NCBI GenBank assembly: GCA_944989445.1
Contig: CALYLW010000546.1
Coordinates: 248,001 to 312,000 of the forward strand
Direction of reading: 5' to 3'
Length of the DNA: 64,000 nucleotides
DNA from: Ampullaceana balthica
Taxonomy: Eukaryota; Mollusca; Gastropoda; Lymnaeidae
In this document: piece by piece, positions 22,319 to 31,796 of the stretch
Numbering within the stretch: the first letter of the stretch is position 1
Layout: each line of letters opens with the position of its first letter
Position numbers and translations under genes: made by a program
The notes under the pieces: model-generated
Seen by the model: only the letters and a program-made list of their open reading frames with translations
Told to the model about the DNA's origin: nothing
Databases searched by the model: none

Positions 22319-23755
22319 TTGCATGCTACCATCGAGAGAGTGGACTCAACCAATTCCCGAAGTTTCATGTTTCTACCTATACGGGAAATCGGAAAATAAG
22401 GTATATAAGAAAAAGTACGTTTGGGCCCCACGGCCCCCAGTGAGTGATAATTTAAATATTTTTAAGCATGCTACCATTGAGAGAGTGGACTCAACAAATT
22501 CCCAAAGTTTCATGTCTCTACCTATACGGGAAAGTGGAGAATAAGGCAATTTTCATTATATGGGAAAAGAACGCTCTTGGGCCCCCGGCCCCCATGAGAG
22601 TGAATTTTAAATTTTTTACGCTAATTTGCATTGCAAGAGGGTACTCAACAACTTCCCAAAGTTTCATGCTTTTACCTACACGGGAAGTTGGAGATTTCCT
22701 GATGAGTCAGTTTTTAATATAAGAAAAAAACTTATTTTGGGCCCCCGGCCCACATCAATTGTTAATTTAAATAGTTTTTTTTCACCTGGAACCATCGCGG
22801 AAGTGTTCTTATCAACTACTCAGAGTTTCATGCTTCTGCCTGCACGGGATAAATATGAGAATTTGTGATTTTCAGTTTTTATAAATCTCATATTAGAAAA
22901 AAAACTTCATTTGGGCCCCGGCCCCCAGGAAGTGATAATTTAAATATATTTTTTCCTGCCCGTAAACATAGCGGGATTATACTCAACAACTTCCCAAAGT
23001 TTCATGCTTCTGCCTACTCGCAAAATATGAGAATTAGTTATTTTTCATTTTAATATAGCCCAAATTAGGAAAATAATTGTTTGGGCCCCCGGCCCCCATG
23101 AGTGTGAATTATAAAATTATTTTAGGCCAAGTATTGTCGCAAGAGGCTACTCAACAACTTCCCAAGGTTTCATGCTTGTACCTACGCAGGAAGTTGGAGA
23201 ATTAGTGAGGAGTCAGGTTTTTTTTTAAAGAAAAAAAACTACATTTGGGCCCCCGGCCCCCAGTAAGTGATAATTTAAATATTATTTCGCTTGTTATCAT
23301 CGCGTAAGTGTACTTATCAACTCCCTAGATTTTCATGCTTCTACCTATACAGGAAATAGGAGAATTAGTGATTTTTAGTTTCTTATATAGCTCATATAGG
23401 AAAAAAACTTCATGTGGGCCCCCTGGCCCACAGGAAGTGATAATTTAAATATTTTTTCTCCCGTTACCATCGCGAGATTTTACTCAACAAACTTCCGAAA
23501 GTTTCATGCTTCTGCCTACTCGGGAAATAGGAGCATAATGATATTCAAATTTTATATAGGCAATATAATTTTAAAAAAACGTTTTTGGGCCCCCGGCCCC
23601 CACGAGTGTTAATGTTTAATATTCTTTTACTCCAATTTTCGTCGCGAGAGGCTACTCAACAACTTCCCAAAGGTTCATGCTTCTACCTACACGGGAAGTT
23701 GGAGAATTAGTGATGAATGTGTGAGTCAGTGAGGGCTTTGCCTTTTATTAGTATA
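22319..23755 (+). repeat. tandem array of ~167-bp monomers with 3-mer higher-order period
   Basis: Eight boxes of the form GGGCCCCCGGCCCCCA start at 22423, 22579, 22739, 22913, 23083, 23247, 23416 and 23587 (spacing 156-174). Each is followed by an AT-rich 30-mer, then CAACTTCCCAAAGTTTCATG, then CTTCTACCTACACGGGAA and AGAATTAGTGAT. Monomer variants recur every third unit: the GAGTGTGAATT type at 22579/23083/23587 and the AGGAAGTGATAATTT type at 22913/23416, about 503 bp apart. The array ends with GAGGGCTTTGCCTTTTATTAG (to about 23755). The tandem-core organisation recalls pearl/Helentron-type elements of molluscs, but I cannot prove that origin. Short frames here are not genes. Confidence 0.85.
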
Positions 23756-24025
23756 GATACATTTACTAATTTAAAAGCCTGGTTGCAGTCTCACCCCCAT
23801 TAATTTTTTTAGAGAGAGAGAGAGAGGCCCGACTCATGGGCGTAGGGAAGGGGGGCAAGGGGGGCATTTGCCCCACCCCCCCTACATTTGAGAGAAAAAA
23901 AAATCATAAAAATGTCATAAAGTTGTTACAATAAAACTGAACTAAATTTCCTGAAAGTTTATTACATGGAAGACAGTTTACATTTATCAAACATAAAAAA
24001 GAATTATATCTGCAAGTATAACTGA

Positions 24026-25894
24026 TTACATTACTGATTGTTCTAAATATTCCAGTTGTTTAACAATTTCTGTAACATTTTCAGCAAAAATCCGCAAGCT
24101 TTTATATTTATGTGTCCATCTAGTTTCACATAGCAAAGGAACATTTAGAATAAGTTTTCTTTGCTGATTACTTTCTCGGAAAAACACTATAATTGACTTA
24201 ATTGTTTCTATTGTGTTTCGTACAACATTCACATTATTTAAATCGTTCACAACAAGATTTAGTTTATGTGAACTGCAATGTAAAAATGCTGCTTTGGGTA
24301 TTTTTTTCGAATTATTGCTTGGACTCCTCCTTCTTTACCTGCCATTGTAGAACATTCGTAGTATCCTTGACCAACAAGCATTGTCATATTTAATCAAAAT
24401 TCTAATGAATTAGTAATGATGGTGTTGGCTAAACCTTCAGCTGTTCTATTGACAATTGTAATATATCCCAGGAATTCTTCTGTGACCATCATTTTCCCAT
24501 TTTGTTCTTAATTTTACAAATCTAACACCAAGTGACATCTGCTCAATGCCTCCCGAAATGTCATTTGTCTCGTCGGCAAGTATAGAAAATGCAACTGAAT
24601 TATTTGCTTCACGAACAATGTCTTCATGCAAGAGAGACCCACAAATTTCGATTTTAGTGTTTTGCGTAGTTGCCGAGATACACTCAGCGGTTACCCGTCA
24701 AACGACCCCAGATAAAATGGCCCCGACATAACGGCCCCGGTCAAAACGGCCCCAGACAAATTGTTAACATTTTTTAACAAAAAAATTAATTTTGTTTGCA
24801 TTTTAAGCTTTCGTCAATTTTTTCACCCTTAAAAAAGTGGTAAAATTGTAAAATTATTTCTTGTGACGTTATTATATTGTTTCTTGTCAACAAACAACCG
24901 TTATTGGTACCATTTCGCGTAAAGGCTATTAAATTCCCTTTTGTGGTGTTATTATTATTGTTTATTGTTAGCTAAGCCTGACACTGAATAGGTGAGTAAA
25001 AATACAAATATATTTGATTGTAAATTTTACTATTTGTCCATCTATTAGTCCAGGGCCGTTTTGTCGGGGCCGTTATGTCGGAGCCCAATTGTCGGGGCCG
25101 TTTTGTCCGGGGCGTTTTGTCGATGAACCATACTCAGCACTACAAGAACCAATTAACAAAAGATTACCAAGAACTTCATCTCCAGATTCAACACGAAACT
25201 CTAACAGTTCATACAAATTACCAGAATTTGATTCTGTTTCACGAAGTGCTAAAACATGCATGCAGAAAAATAGGATTGTAGAAATGATGGGACCCAGTTT
25301 GGTTGCGATTTTCTTGAATTTGTCTTCTAAATGATAAGTCCAACTGCTCATCTATAGAAACTGCTTTGGCTTCCAATAAAGCAAATAAAATTGCTTGCAT
25401 CTTCATGAGAGCCTTTGTGCCATAATGTGCTTTGCAGGTTGCTACGTGCATCTTCGTTGAAATCTTTATATTTTGTACATGGTTTGATGACAAATACCCA
25501 CTGAACTCATAGAATTACTTTTTGCAGAAACAACACGCAATATTTGCAAAAGGCACCTATTAACATTTGCGAGTATACAAGCCACGGTGAATAGTCTGAT
25601 AACCATGCATATCTAAAAACTAAAAACTCTGTTTCCCTAACTGTCAGCTCTAAAATCATAATTTTTATCAAGGGTCCAACAATCACGAATCAGCTGCAAT
25701 TTCAACTTATTTGAAAGGTCGTATGTCCAGACATACCTTCCAATATCCAATTTAGGAAATGAATAAGTGTCAGCGACAATCAAATTAGGAACAGTTGTTT
25801 CAGTTGTGTCTGGCTGTTGAACGTGTACTGTTGTCCTCAATGCCAATGATAAGTCAGATGCTGCAGACGCCCCAAAATCTTCTAATAACGGCAT
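24026..25894 (-). pseudogene. hAT transposase with TTF zinc finger (ZMYM1-like), broken
   Basis: Minus-strand order: an acidic leader from 25894 with FPKLDIGRYVW and KLQLIRDCWTLDKNYDF (pre-TTF motif); then YSPWLVYSQ and GAFCKYCVLF (TTF finger, about 25590-25500); then FYRWAVGLII-like and SGNLYELLEFRVESGDEVLG (25300-25150). After the MITE come TQNTKIEICGSLLHEDIVRE and SVAFSILADETNDI (catalytic DET..D, near 24560), then SSHKLNLVVND and LLCETRWTHKYKSLR (24130-24080). Several frameshifts and stops; the reading ends at 24026 before the hAT dimerisation domain. Not functional. Confidence 0.85.
24689..25129. mobile_element. 441-bp Mutator-like MITE with 9-bp TSD
   Basis: Left end GGTTACCCGTCAAACGACCC; right end, read inverted, GGTTCATCGACAAAACGCCC. 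Both continue into repeated AAAACGGCCCC units (ATAACGGCCCC, AAAACGGCCCC). The flanks ACACTCAGC (24680-24688) and ATACTCAGC (25130-25138) match at 8 of 9. A 9-bp duplication with long, internally repetitive TIRs is typical of Mutator-like elements. It splits the transposase frame: SAEY upstream and SATTQN downstream join across the duplication. Confidence 0.85.
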
Positions 25895-26256
25895 TTCGGA
25901 ATCCCGCGATTGGTCTACTTTTCGACTTTTTTTTTAGCCTGTAAAAAAATTTCTGATATCCATCCTTGGTAATCCTGCAGTTTGTACACGTATATTATTT
26001 CACAGCAAAATTCAATTTTCTCGTGAGAACTTAAGTTTTTAATTTATTAAATGCATTAATAAATGTTGTATTTTAGCTATTACAGCACTAATTTGTAAGT
26101 CTTATTAATTTCTAAGGCTTTTTTCGACCCTTATTTTATACTGAACTTGAATTTAATTGAAAATTGTACCTGTATGGCATTGTCAGTTAAAATAAAAAAG
26201 TGGGTTTTTTTGCCCCCCCCCCTGGAAAAATTCCTAGCGACGCCCATGGTCCGACT

Positions 26257-26358
26257 GTATTTATTTAAATACAAATTTAAAAATTAGAGATTTAGTGGCG
26301 CCCTTTGAGCTGGCGCCCTCGGCAACTGCCCTGATGCCAACCCGTTGTTACGCCACTG
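26257..26358. mobile_element. right end of an hAT element (CAGTGGCGTAACAACGG type)
   Basis: GATTTAGTGGCGCCCTTTGA, then GAGCTGGCGCCCTCGGCAAC, then CCCGTTGTTACGCCACTG (to 26358), the inverse of a CAGTGGCGTAACAACGGG terminus. A related terminus occurs at 26905-27017 plus 34133-34139. The body to the left is displaced by the hAT at 23835-26248. Confidence 0.7.
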
Positions 26359-26815
26359 TTTGTGAGATGCATCCGGAGTGCTATCAAATATTATACTATA
26401 ATATTTAGCTTCTTGAATTCTTTTATTTTTTTCACTTTGTACTTTCGCTGATAACAAATTAATAAATTCATTTGGATTTTTAAAATAGCTAGTGTGATTT
26501 TTAATATGCGATTCAAGGGAATTTTTTAAACCAACATCAAACTGACTCACAAATTTTATCAGATTAAAAAATATACCTCCATCTTTTCGTGTCCACGAAA
26601 AGAGAAGTTGTTTACAGCACTAAAAAATATACATTTTAATATTATAGTCAATGTACGGCGCCATTTCAAAATTTCGCTTTTCAGTGCTGCTTGTGCAAAG
26701 TCGTCATTTAGTCCTCCCTTTTCAAGCCCTTTTTCTAATAATTTCCATTTCGTAAAATTGTTTATGTGTTGCCACTACTTTTCGGGATTTTGAATTTGTG
26801 GGTTTAGATTTTAGA
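26359..26815 (-). pseudogene. hAT transposase fragment (ZMYM1-like)
   Basis: Minus strand: LEKGLEKGGLNDDF, then LKWRRTLTIILKCIFF, then FSFRGHEK (the conserved FRG motif), KFVSQFDVGLKNSLESHIKN, and EAKYYSIIFDSTPDASH (catalytic DSTPD) at 26360. The frame is shifted once (about 26560-26590). It is cut at 26358 by the inserted hAT end, and the rest of the protein is absent. Confidence 0.8.
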
Positions 26816-26904
26816 TGTTTCCAGTCCAAATATTATAATGGTTTTAAATGAAAAATATTAAAATATAATTAATTATTCATTTTTTGTTATCGAGGATAAT
26901 AGTG

Positions 26905-27017
26905 AAATATTTATTTAAATAAAAATTTAAAAATTTATAGATTTAGCGTACCCTTATGAACTGGTGCAGGCCGGCGCCCATGGCAACTGCCCCAATGCCA
27001 AATCAAGCCGTTGTTAC
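26905..27017. mobile_element. hAT right end split by the 7-kb insertion
   Basis: TATTTATTTAAATAAAAATT and later GGCGCCCATGGCAACTGCCC parallel the terminus at 26257-26358. The last bases GCCACTG lie at 34133-34139, beyond the insertion at 27018-34124, so this element was intact before that insertion. Confidence 0.75.
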
Positions 27018-27302
27018 CAGTGGCGTCACTAGGGGGGCGGGGGGGCGGGCCGCCCCGGGTGACACCCGTCAGGGGGTGACACCCGAGCCTAAAATTTTAC
27101 TGTGTATGATTTTATGTCAGAAAACAAAAGATGACAATTTTTTTAATCTAGAAAGAAATTAAGAAATACAATGAAATACGTTAAACGCGAAAATTCTTAT
27201 TAAAAAAATATCAGTTAACTTGCAATAATAAAACAGTCCCAACACAGGAACAACATTAAAACAAATTAGGAAATAATCAACATTAAAAACACTTTTTAAT
27301 AA

Positions 27303-27847
27303 AACAAACCCGTAAAAACAAAGTTTTTGACTATAAATCCCTTATATATGAGACATAACTAACAGTATTGATTATTTTCAAACATTTACAGACTGAATCT
27401 GTCTTAACTCAACTTTGCATCATAACCCTAGTGGGGGGGAGGGGTGGGTGGGGGGGAGAGGGGAAAAGTCTGGTCACCGATTCGCTTGACCGAGCTCAGA
27501 GTGACACGTAAAATGTAAACAAAAGCGCCCGTCGTTTCGTTGGGTCGCCTCAACGCGTCTACTCAAACTTTCACGTGGCAAAAAAACAATAACAAATAGT
27601 GAATTTGAATTACATACCTCATATAAGGATAAACTAAACATGCATTAATTTAATTACGGTACGATCGATCGATCTGAAATTTTGATACGATGCATTGTTA
27701 GGTGACACGGGTCCGTGTGCCAAATTTCAGCTCGATGGCTTCACGGGAAGTGGGTCATTTTCGACTTTTCTTTTTCCACCCGCCCGCCGAGCCCAAGACA
27801 GACAGAGAGACAGAGACGCCGGTGAAGTTAATATAAGGGATTTAAAA
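27303..27847 (+). mobile_element. ATAAGGG-family TIR element (copy 2)
   Basis: CCCGTAAAAACAAAGTTTTT (about 27309), then GACTATAAATCCCTTATATA; it ends AGTTAATATAAGGGATTTAA. The core CGATCGATCTGAAATTTTGA (about 27665) and the CACGGGAAGTGGGTCATTTT block are well kept, followed by a GACAGACAGAGAGACAGAG stretch. Inserted in the A-segment of hAT copy 1. Confidence 0.8.
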
Positions 27848-27926
27848 ACTAGTCTTATATTAAAAATGCACTAATTTTCTACTTTTTAGTCTACGCATTT
27901 TACAGTAAGTGAAAAGCCAGCTTACC

Positions 27927-28163
27927 TTTTGACTATAAATCCCTTATATATGAGACATAACTAAGAGTAGTGATTATGTTTAAACGCGACATTTACAGAC
28001 TGAAATACAATTATCTCCCCTGGTTTTAAAACTATACGCAGGGAGGTAAGGGGGTGTGAACAATGACGGTCGGCGTCAACGCGTGAACTGGCACGTGAAA
28101 AAATTATAAACAAATAGTGGGACGGTTCCGATTAAACTTATAAAGCAAGTTAATATAAGACTA
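27927..28163 (+). mobile_element. ATAAGGG-family element, internally deleted (copy 3)
   Basis: TTTTGACTATAAATCCCTTA at 27927 and GTTAATATAAGACTAG at about 28148-28163. The CGATCGATCTGAAATTTTG core is missing. About 237 bp. Its right end ATATAAGACTAGT resembles the inverse of ACTAGTCTTATATT at 27847, suggesting a secondary insertion or deletion event. Confidence 0.6.
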
Positions 28164-28210
28164 GTAAAAAAGAAAAGAAATAGTCGCAGCAGAGAGATCT
28201 TTAAATAAAT

Positions 28211-28672
28211 CAAACCCGTAAAAACAAAGTTTTTGACTATAAATCCCTTATATATGAGACATAACTAACAGTAGTGATTATTTTCAAACGCTACAAACAT
28301 TGACAGACTGACACCGAGTGATGTCCCTTGTCTTTAATAAATGGGGGTGGGACTTGAGGGGGTGTCGGCACGACGGTCGGCGTCAACTCAAACTCACGTG
28401 GAAGTGGAAGAAAAAAACAATAACAAACCGTGAATTTTGAATTACATACCTCATATAAGGATAAACTAAAAATGCATTAATTTAATTACGGTACGTTCGA
28501 TCGATCTGAAATTTTGATACGATGCATTGTTAGGTTAGACGGGTCCGTGTGCCAAATTTCAGCTCGATCCGATCACGGGAAGTGGGTCATTTTCGACTTT
28601 TGTTTTTCCGCCCGCCCGCCCAGCCCATGAGATGATGAGACGGCCGCGAAGTTAATATAAGGGATTTAAAAA
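28211..28672 (+). mobile_element. ATAAGGG-family TIR element (copy 4), empty site known
   Basis: CCCGTAAAAACAAAGTTTTT to TTAATATAAGGGATTTAAA. hAT copy 2 carries the uninterrupted target in inverse orientation at about 31310-31330 (GATCTTTAAAAAGGCTGG read on the minus strand), so insertion occurred within TTTAAA. Full core present. 28680-28934 is again hAT A-segment, not a gene. Confidence 0.8.
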
Positions 28673-29022
28673 GGCTGGAATGAAAGAGGCAGTGTCTTCT
28701 GTTTTAAAAGATATAAAGCAATTTGGGCTTGGACACACCGACAGCATGAACGAATCCCACCTCACGACTCCCTCCACCACAGTGGGGTGGGGGGAATACG
28801 ATTTATCAGCCCAAAGAAAAAAAATCAAAAGATGGGTTTTCTTTGTTGGTATTTTTCTTGAGGAAAATTATGATTTCATTGTCTTTGAGTGTAATATTTT
28901 TATATATATATTTATTAAAGGCGTGAAAGCATAGATATGCATGTTTATATACAGGCAGAGGCGTCACTAGGGTTGGTGTCACCCGGGGCGGTAGCTCATG
29001 GTGTCACCCCTTCACGACTGAA

Positions 29023-29412
29023 GGGGTCGTCCATAAATGACGTCACGTGATGTTGCCGATTTTTACCCCACCCTCCCCCAGGGTCATACTTTGTCACAAA
29101 AACTTAGACCCCCACCCCTTCTTTTACGATATGACGTCACAAAGCTTTGCCACCCCCCCCCAAGCCGTATTTTCTCAATAAAAATAGCATGTTGCAGATT
29201 ATTTTTGTCATTTAAATATGTATTTAGGGTAAGTCTGCACTCTAATATCGTAACACGCGTGAAGCCATAGAAAACGCAAGTAAATAAATGGTAAATAATC
29301 AAATATTTAAGTGGAACTTTTATTTTAAGGTGTGCGTTTTTTATGCGACGTCACATTTATTTAAACACACCCTCCCCCTCGTCACACATCGTCACAGATG
29401 CGTGTCCCCCCC
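29023..29412. mobile_element. GGGGCCGTCC-family MITE inside hAT copy 2
   Basis: Starts GGGGTCGTCCATAAATGACG. Internal blocks: CACTTTGTCACAAAAACTTA-like, AATATGTATTTAGGGTAAG, GTAACACGCGTGAAG, AAGTGGAACTTTTATTT, TGCGACGTCACATTT. Its right end decays in a poly-C tract near 29412. The same insertion is present at the same place in copy 1 (33670-34057), so it predates the divergence of the two copies. Confidence 0.75.
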
Positions 29413-29516
29413 CTATGGTGGATTAAATGGGGGGGGTGTTGAATGGGCTAAAGCAAGGGCACCCCAATAATTTAAGGTCCCCCCAAACTTATAATAAATT
29501 ATAGTGTATAATAAAG

Positions 29517-30822
29517 ATGCAGGCAAATGTTTGTATGAATCCCTGCACATGCCTTGGACAGTCATACGGCAATGCTGCACATATGAGTAGGAAGTATAAC
29601 GGAAACCAGGCTATCCTTTATGAGAAGTGCAATGTTGCTCATTATATGCCGTGCACAGCTCATTCCATTAATTTGGTTGGGAAAAGTGCAGCAGGTTGTC
29701 CTGCTGCAGTCAGATTTTTTTGTCTTCTGCAAAATCTTTATACCCGGCTTGTTGCAACTACTCATCGTTGACAATTACTTCAAAAACACATGAAATTGAT
29801 ACATGTTAACAAAGCCTTGTGTGACACAAGATGGTAAGCCTGACATGATGATGTAAGGTCTGTTAATAACTCGTACCATGAGAGTATCGCAGCACTGGAA
29901 GAATTAGCAACAATTTAAAATCAACCACGTGACTGTCGACTTGAAGCAGAAGGATTTCTAAAGGAACTTGAACAACTGGAAGTCGCTATTTTACTTGAAA
30001 TTTGGGAAACAATTTTAGAAAGTACTTCTCTCATTAGCGTTTTTTAAAAGACAGCATTCTTAATTTGATTCCTATGAAGACAAAGGAAAGGACAAGTCCG
30101 TGGTGGTAAAAAAAGAGTATAAACAATATTCAATGATAATTTTTTTTAATAAAAAAAAAGAGAGAAAAAAAAGAAAGCGTCAGTTTGTTAAAGGGGACAT
30201 CACATAAACAGCATTCTCCCCGAGACAAAAATTCAAGATTGAGGTATTTCTGGTAATCATTGACAAACTTTCTTAAGCCCTACAACATCGGTTAGGCGCA
30301 TATAAAGACATCCATGAGAAATTTGGCTTTCTTACAAACCTAACTGAGCTCAGCAATTTCGCCATCCGATGGGCAGCAGCCAAGTTAATGGAAGAATATT
30401 CAAGCGATTTCGAAGACTGCTTACCTTCAGAATTAGTCCAATTTTCAGAACTCTTAAAAAAGTTATTGTCCAGCCCCAGGCTCAGGGTAAGGAAAAGGAA
30501 GTAACCCAATGCGAAACTCAAAACACGTGCACAGAGCTAAAACTTTTGCTGCTTTTGAATGAGCTAAATTTCACACAGTCCTTTACAGATGTACACATCG
30601 CACTTCTCATCTATCTTTCAATGATGACATCAAACTGCAGCTGAGAGCGATCCTTTTCAAAGTTGAAAAGAATATAAAATGAGTAAAAATGTGCATGGGA
30701 CAACAAAGACTGAATATGCTCTCTCTAATGAGCATTGAAAAGGAACTTGTAAGCTTACTTAGCTTTACTGACTTGATTGAAAACTTCGCAATGAGAAAAA
30801 TTCGCAAACGAAAGTTGTAGGT
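29517..30822 (+). pseudogene. ZMYM1-like hAT transposase remnant (copy 2)
   Basis: Reads CLGQSYGNAAHMSRKYNG, then MPCTAHSINLVGKSAAGC, RFFCLLQNLYTRLVA, a CDTRW stretch, and after frameshifts FGFLTNLTELSNFAIRWAAA. It ends MGQQRLNMLSLMSIEKELV, then FTDLIENFAMRKIRKRKL and a stop near 30819. These are the second half of the catalytic domain and the hAT C-terminal dimerisation end. The N-terminal half (TTF finger, DET motif) is absent in both copies, so the master element was already internally deleted. Confidence 0.85.
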
Positions 30823-31796
30823 TGAATTAATACTAATACATCTTTTTCAATAATTTTTTTATTTGAAATAGAGAAAACTATTCGTTACCCCATGAAAAAC
30901 AAAAGTTTAAAGAAAAAATATTTAAAAATACGGAATAACGCGTAACATTTTTTTAAGCGGGCTCGTTCGTAAGCACAAGACAGCGTAAGTCGGGATGGGA
31001 CCGTCGTAACAGGAGGACTGCCTGTATATAAACATGCATATCTATGCTTTCACACTTTTAATAAATATATATATAACGAAATATTAACTCAAAGACATTG
31101 AATTAATAATTTTACTCTAGAAAAGATCAACAAAGAAAACCCATCCTTTGATTTTTATATTTTTAGGGGGGGGGGATAAAATCTTATTCCCCCCCACACC
31201 ACTGTGGTGGAGGGAGTCGTGAGGTGGGATTCGTCCATGCTGTCGGTGTGTCCAAGCCCAAATGGCTTTATTTCTTTTAAAACACAGGACACTGCCCCTT
31301 TCATGTCCAGCCTTTTTAAAGATCTCTCTGCTGCGACTGTTTCTTTTCTTTTCTTCCTAGTTTGTTTTAATGTTGTTTGTGTGTTGGGACTGTTTCATTA
31401 TTGCAAGTTAACTGATATTTGTTTAATAAAAGTTTTCGCGTTTAACGTATTGCATTTTATTTCTTAATTTCTTTATAGAGATGAAAAAATGTGTCTTCTT
31501 TTTTTCTGACACAGTAAAATTTTAGGCTCGGGTGTCACCCCCTGATGGGTGTCACCCGGGGCGGTCCGCCCCCCTCGCCCCCCCCCTAGTGACGCCACTG
31601 TATACAGGTAGTCCTCCGGTTACGACGGTCCCATTCCGACTTACGCTGTTTAGTGCTTACGAACGCGCCCCCGTAAAGAATAGTATTACGCGTTATTCCG
31701 TATTTTAAAAAAAAATAATTCATGAGGTAACGAATTCTTTTCTCTATTTGAAATAACAAAAATTATTGAAAAATATGTATGATTATTATTTCAACC

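Larger units (their letters stand above)
23835..26248 (-). mobile_element. TTF/ZMYM1-type hAT transposon with TSD, defective
   Basis: Left end CATGGGCGTAGGGAAGG (23835), right end TTCCTAGCGACGCCCATG (26248). The flanks GCCCGACT (23827-23834) and GTCCGACT (26249-26256) match at 7 of 8 positions. Poly-G/poly-C subterminal tracts and AT-rich UTRs surround a minus-strand transposase. It is itself interrupted by a 441-bp Mutator-like MITE. The transposase lacks its C-terminal third, so this copy is non-autonomous. Confidence 0.88.
28956..31600 (+). mobile_element. hAT copy 2 of the same family, inserted into copy 1
   Basis: Left end CAGAGGCGTCACTAGGGTTG (28956), right end CTAGTGACGCCACTG (31600). 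Perfect 8-bp duplication TATACAGG at 28948-28955 and 31601-31608. It has the same internal order as copy 1 but in plus orientation: TIR, MITE (29023-29412), transposase remnant (29517-30822), A-segment (31025-31600). It lacks the later insertions seen in copy 1, so the two serve as each other's empty sites. 2,645 bp. Confidence 0.92.

Noticed and set aside
22323..23612. Series of overlapping 60-84 codon plus frames with recurring FHAF/SFMLLP motifs
   Set aside because: The recurrence comes from the tandem DNA repeat; no frame is kept consistently across monomers.
22319..23755. CRISPR-like appearance of regularly spaced repeats
   Set aside because: Monomers are entirely repetitive with no unique spacers, and the genome is eukaryotic.
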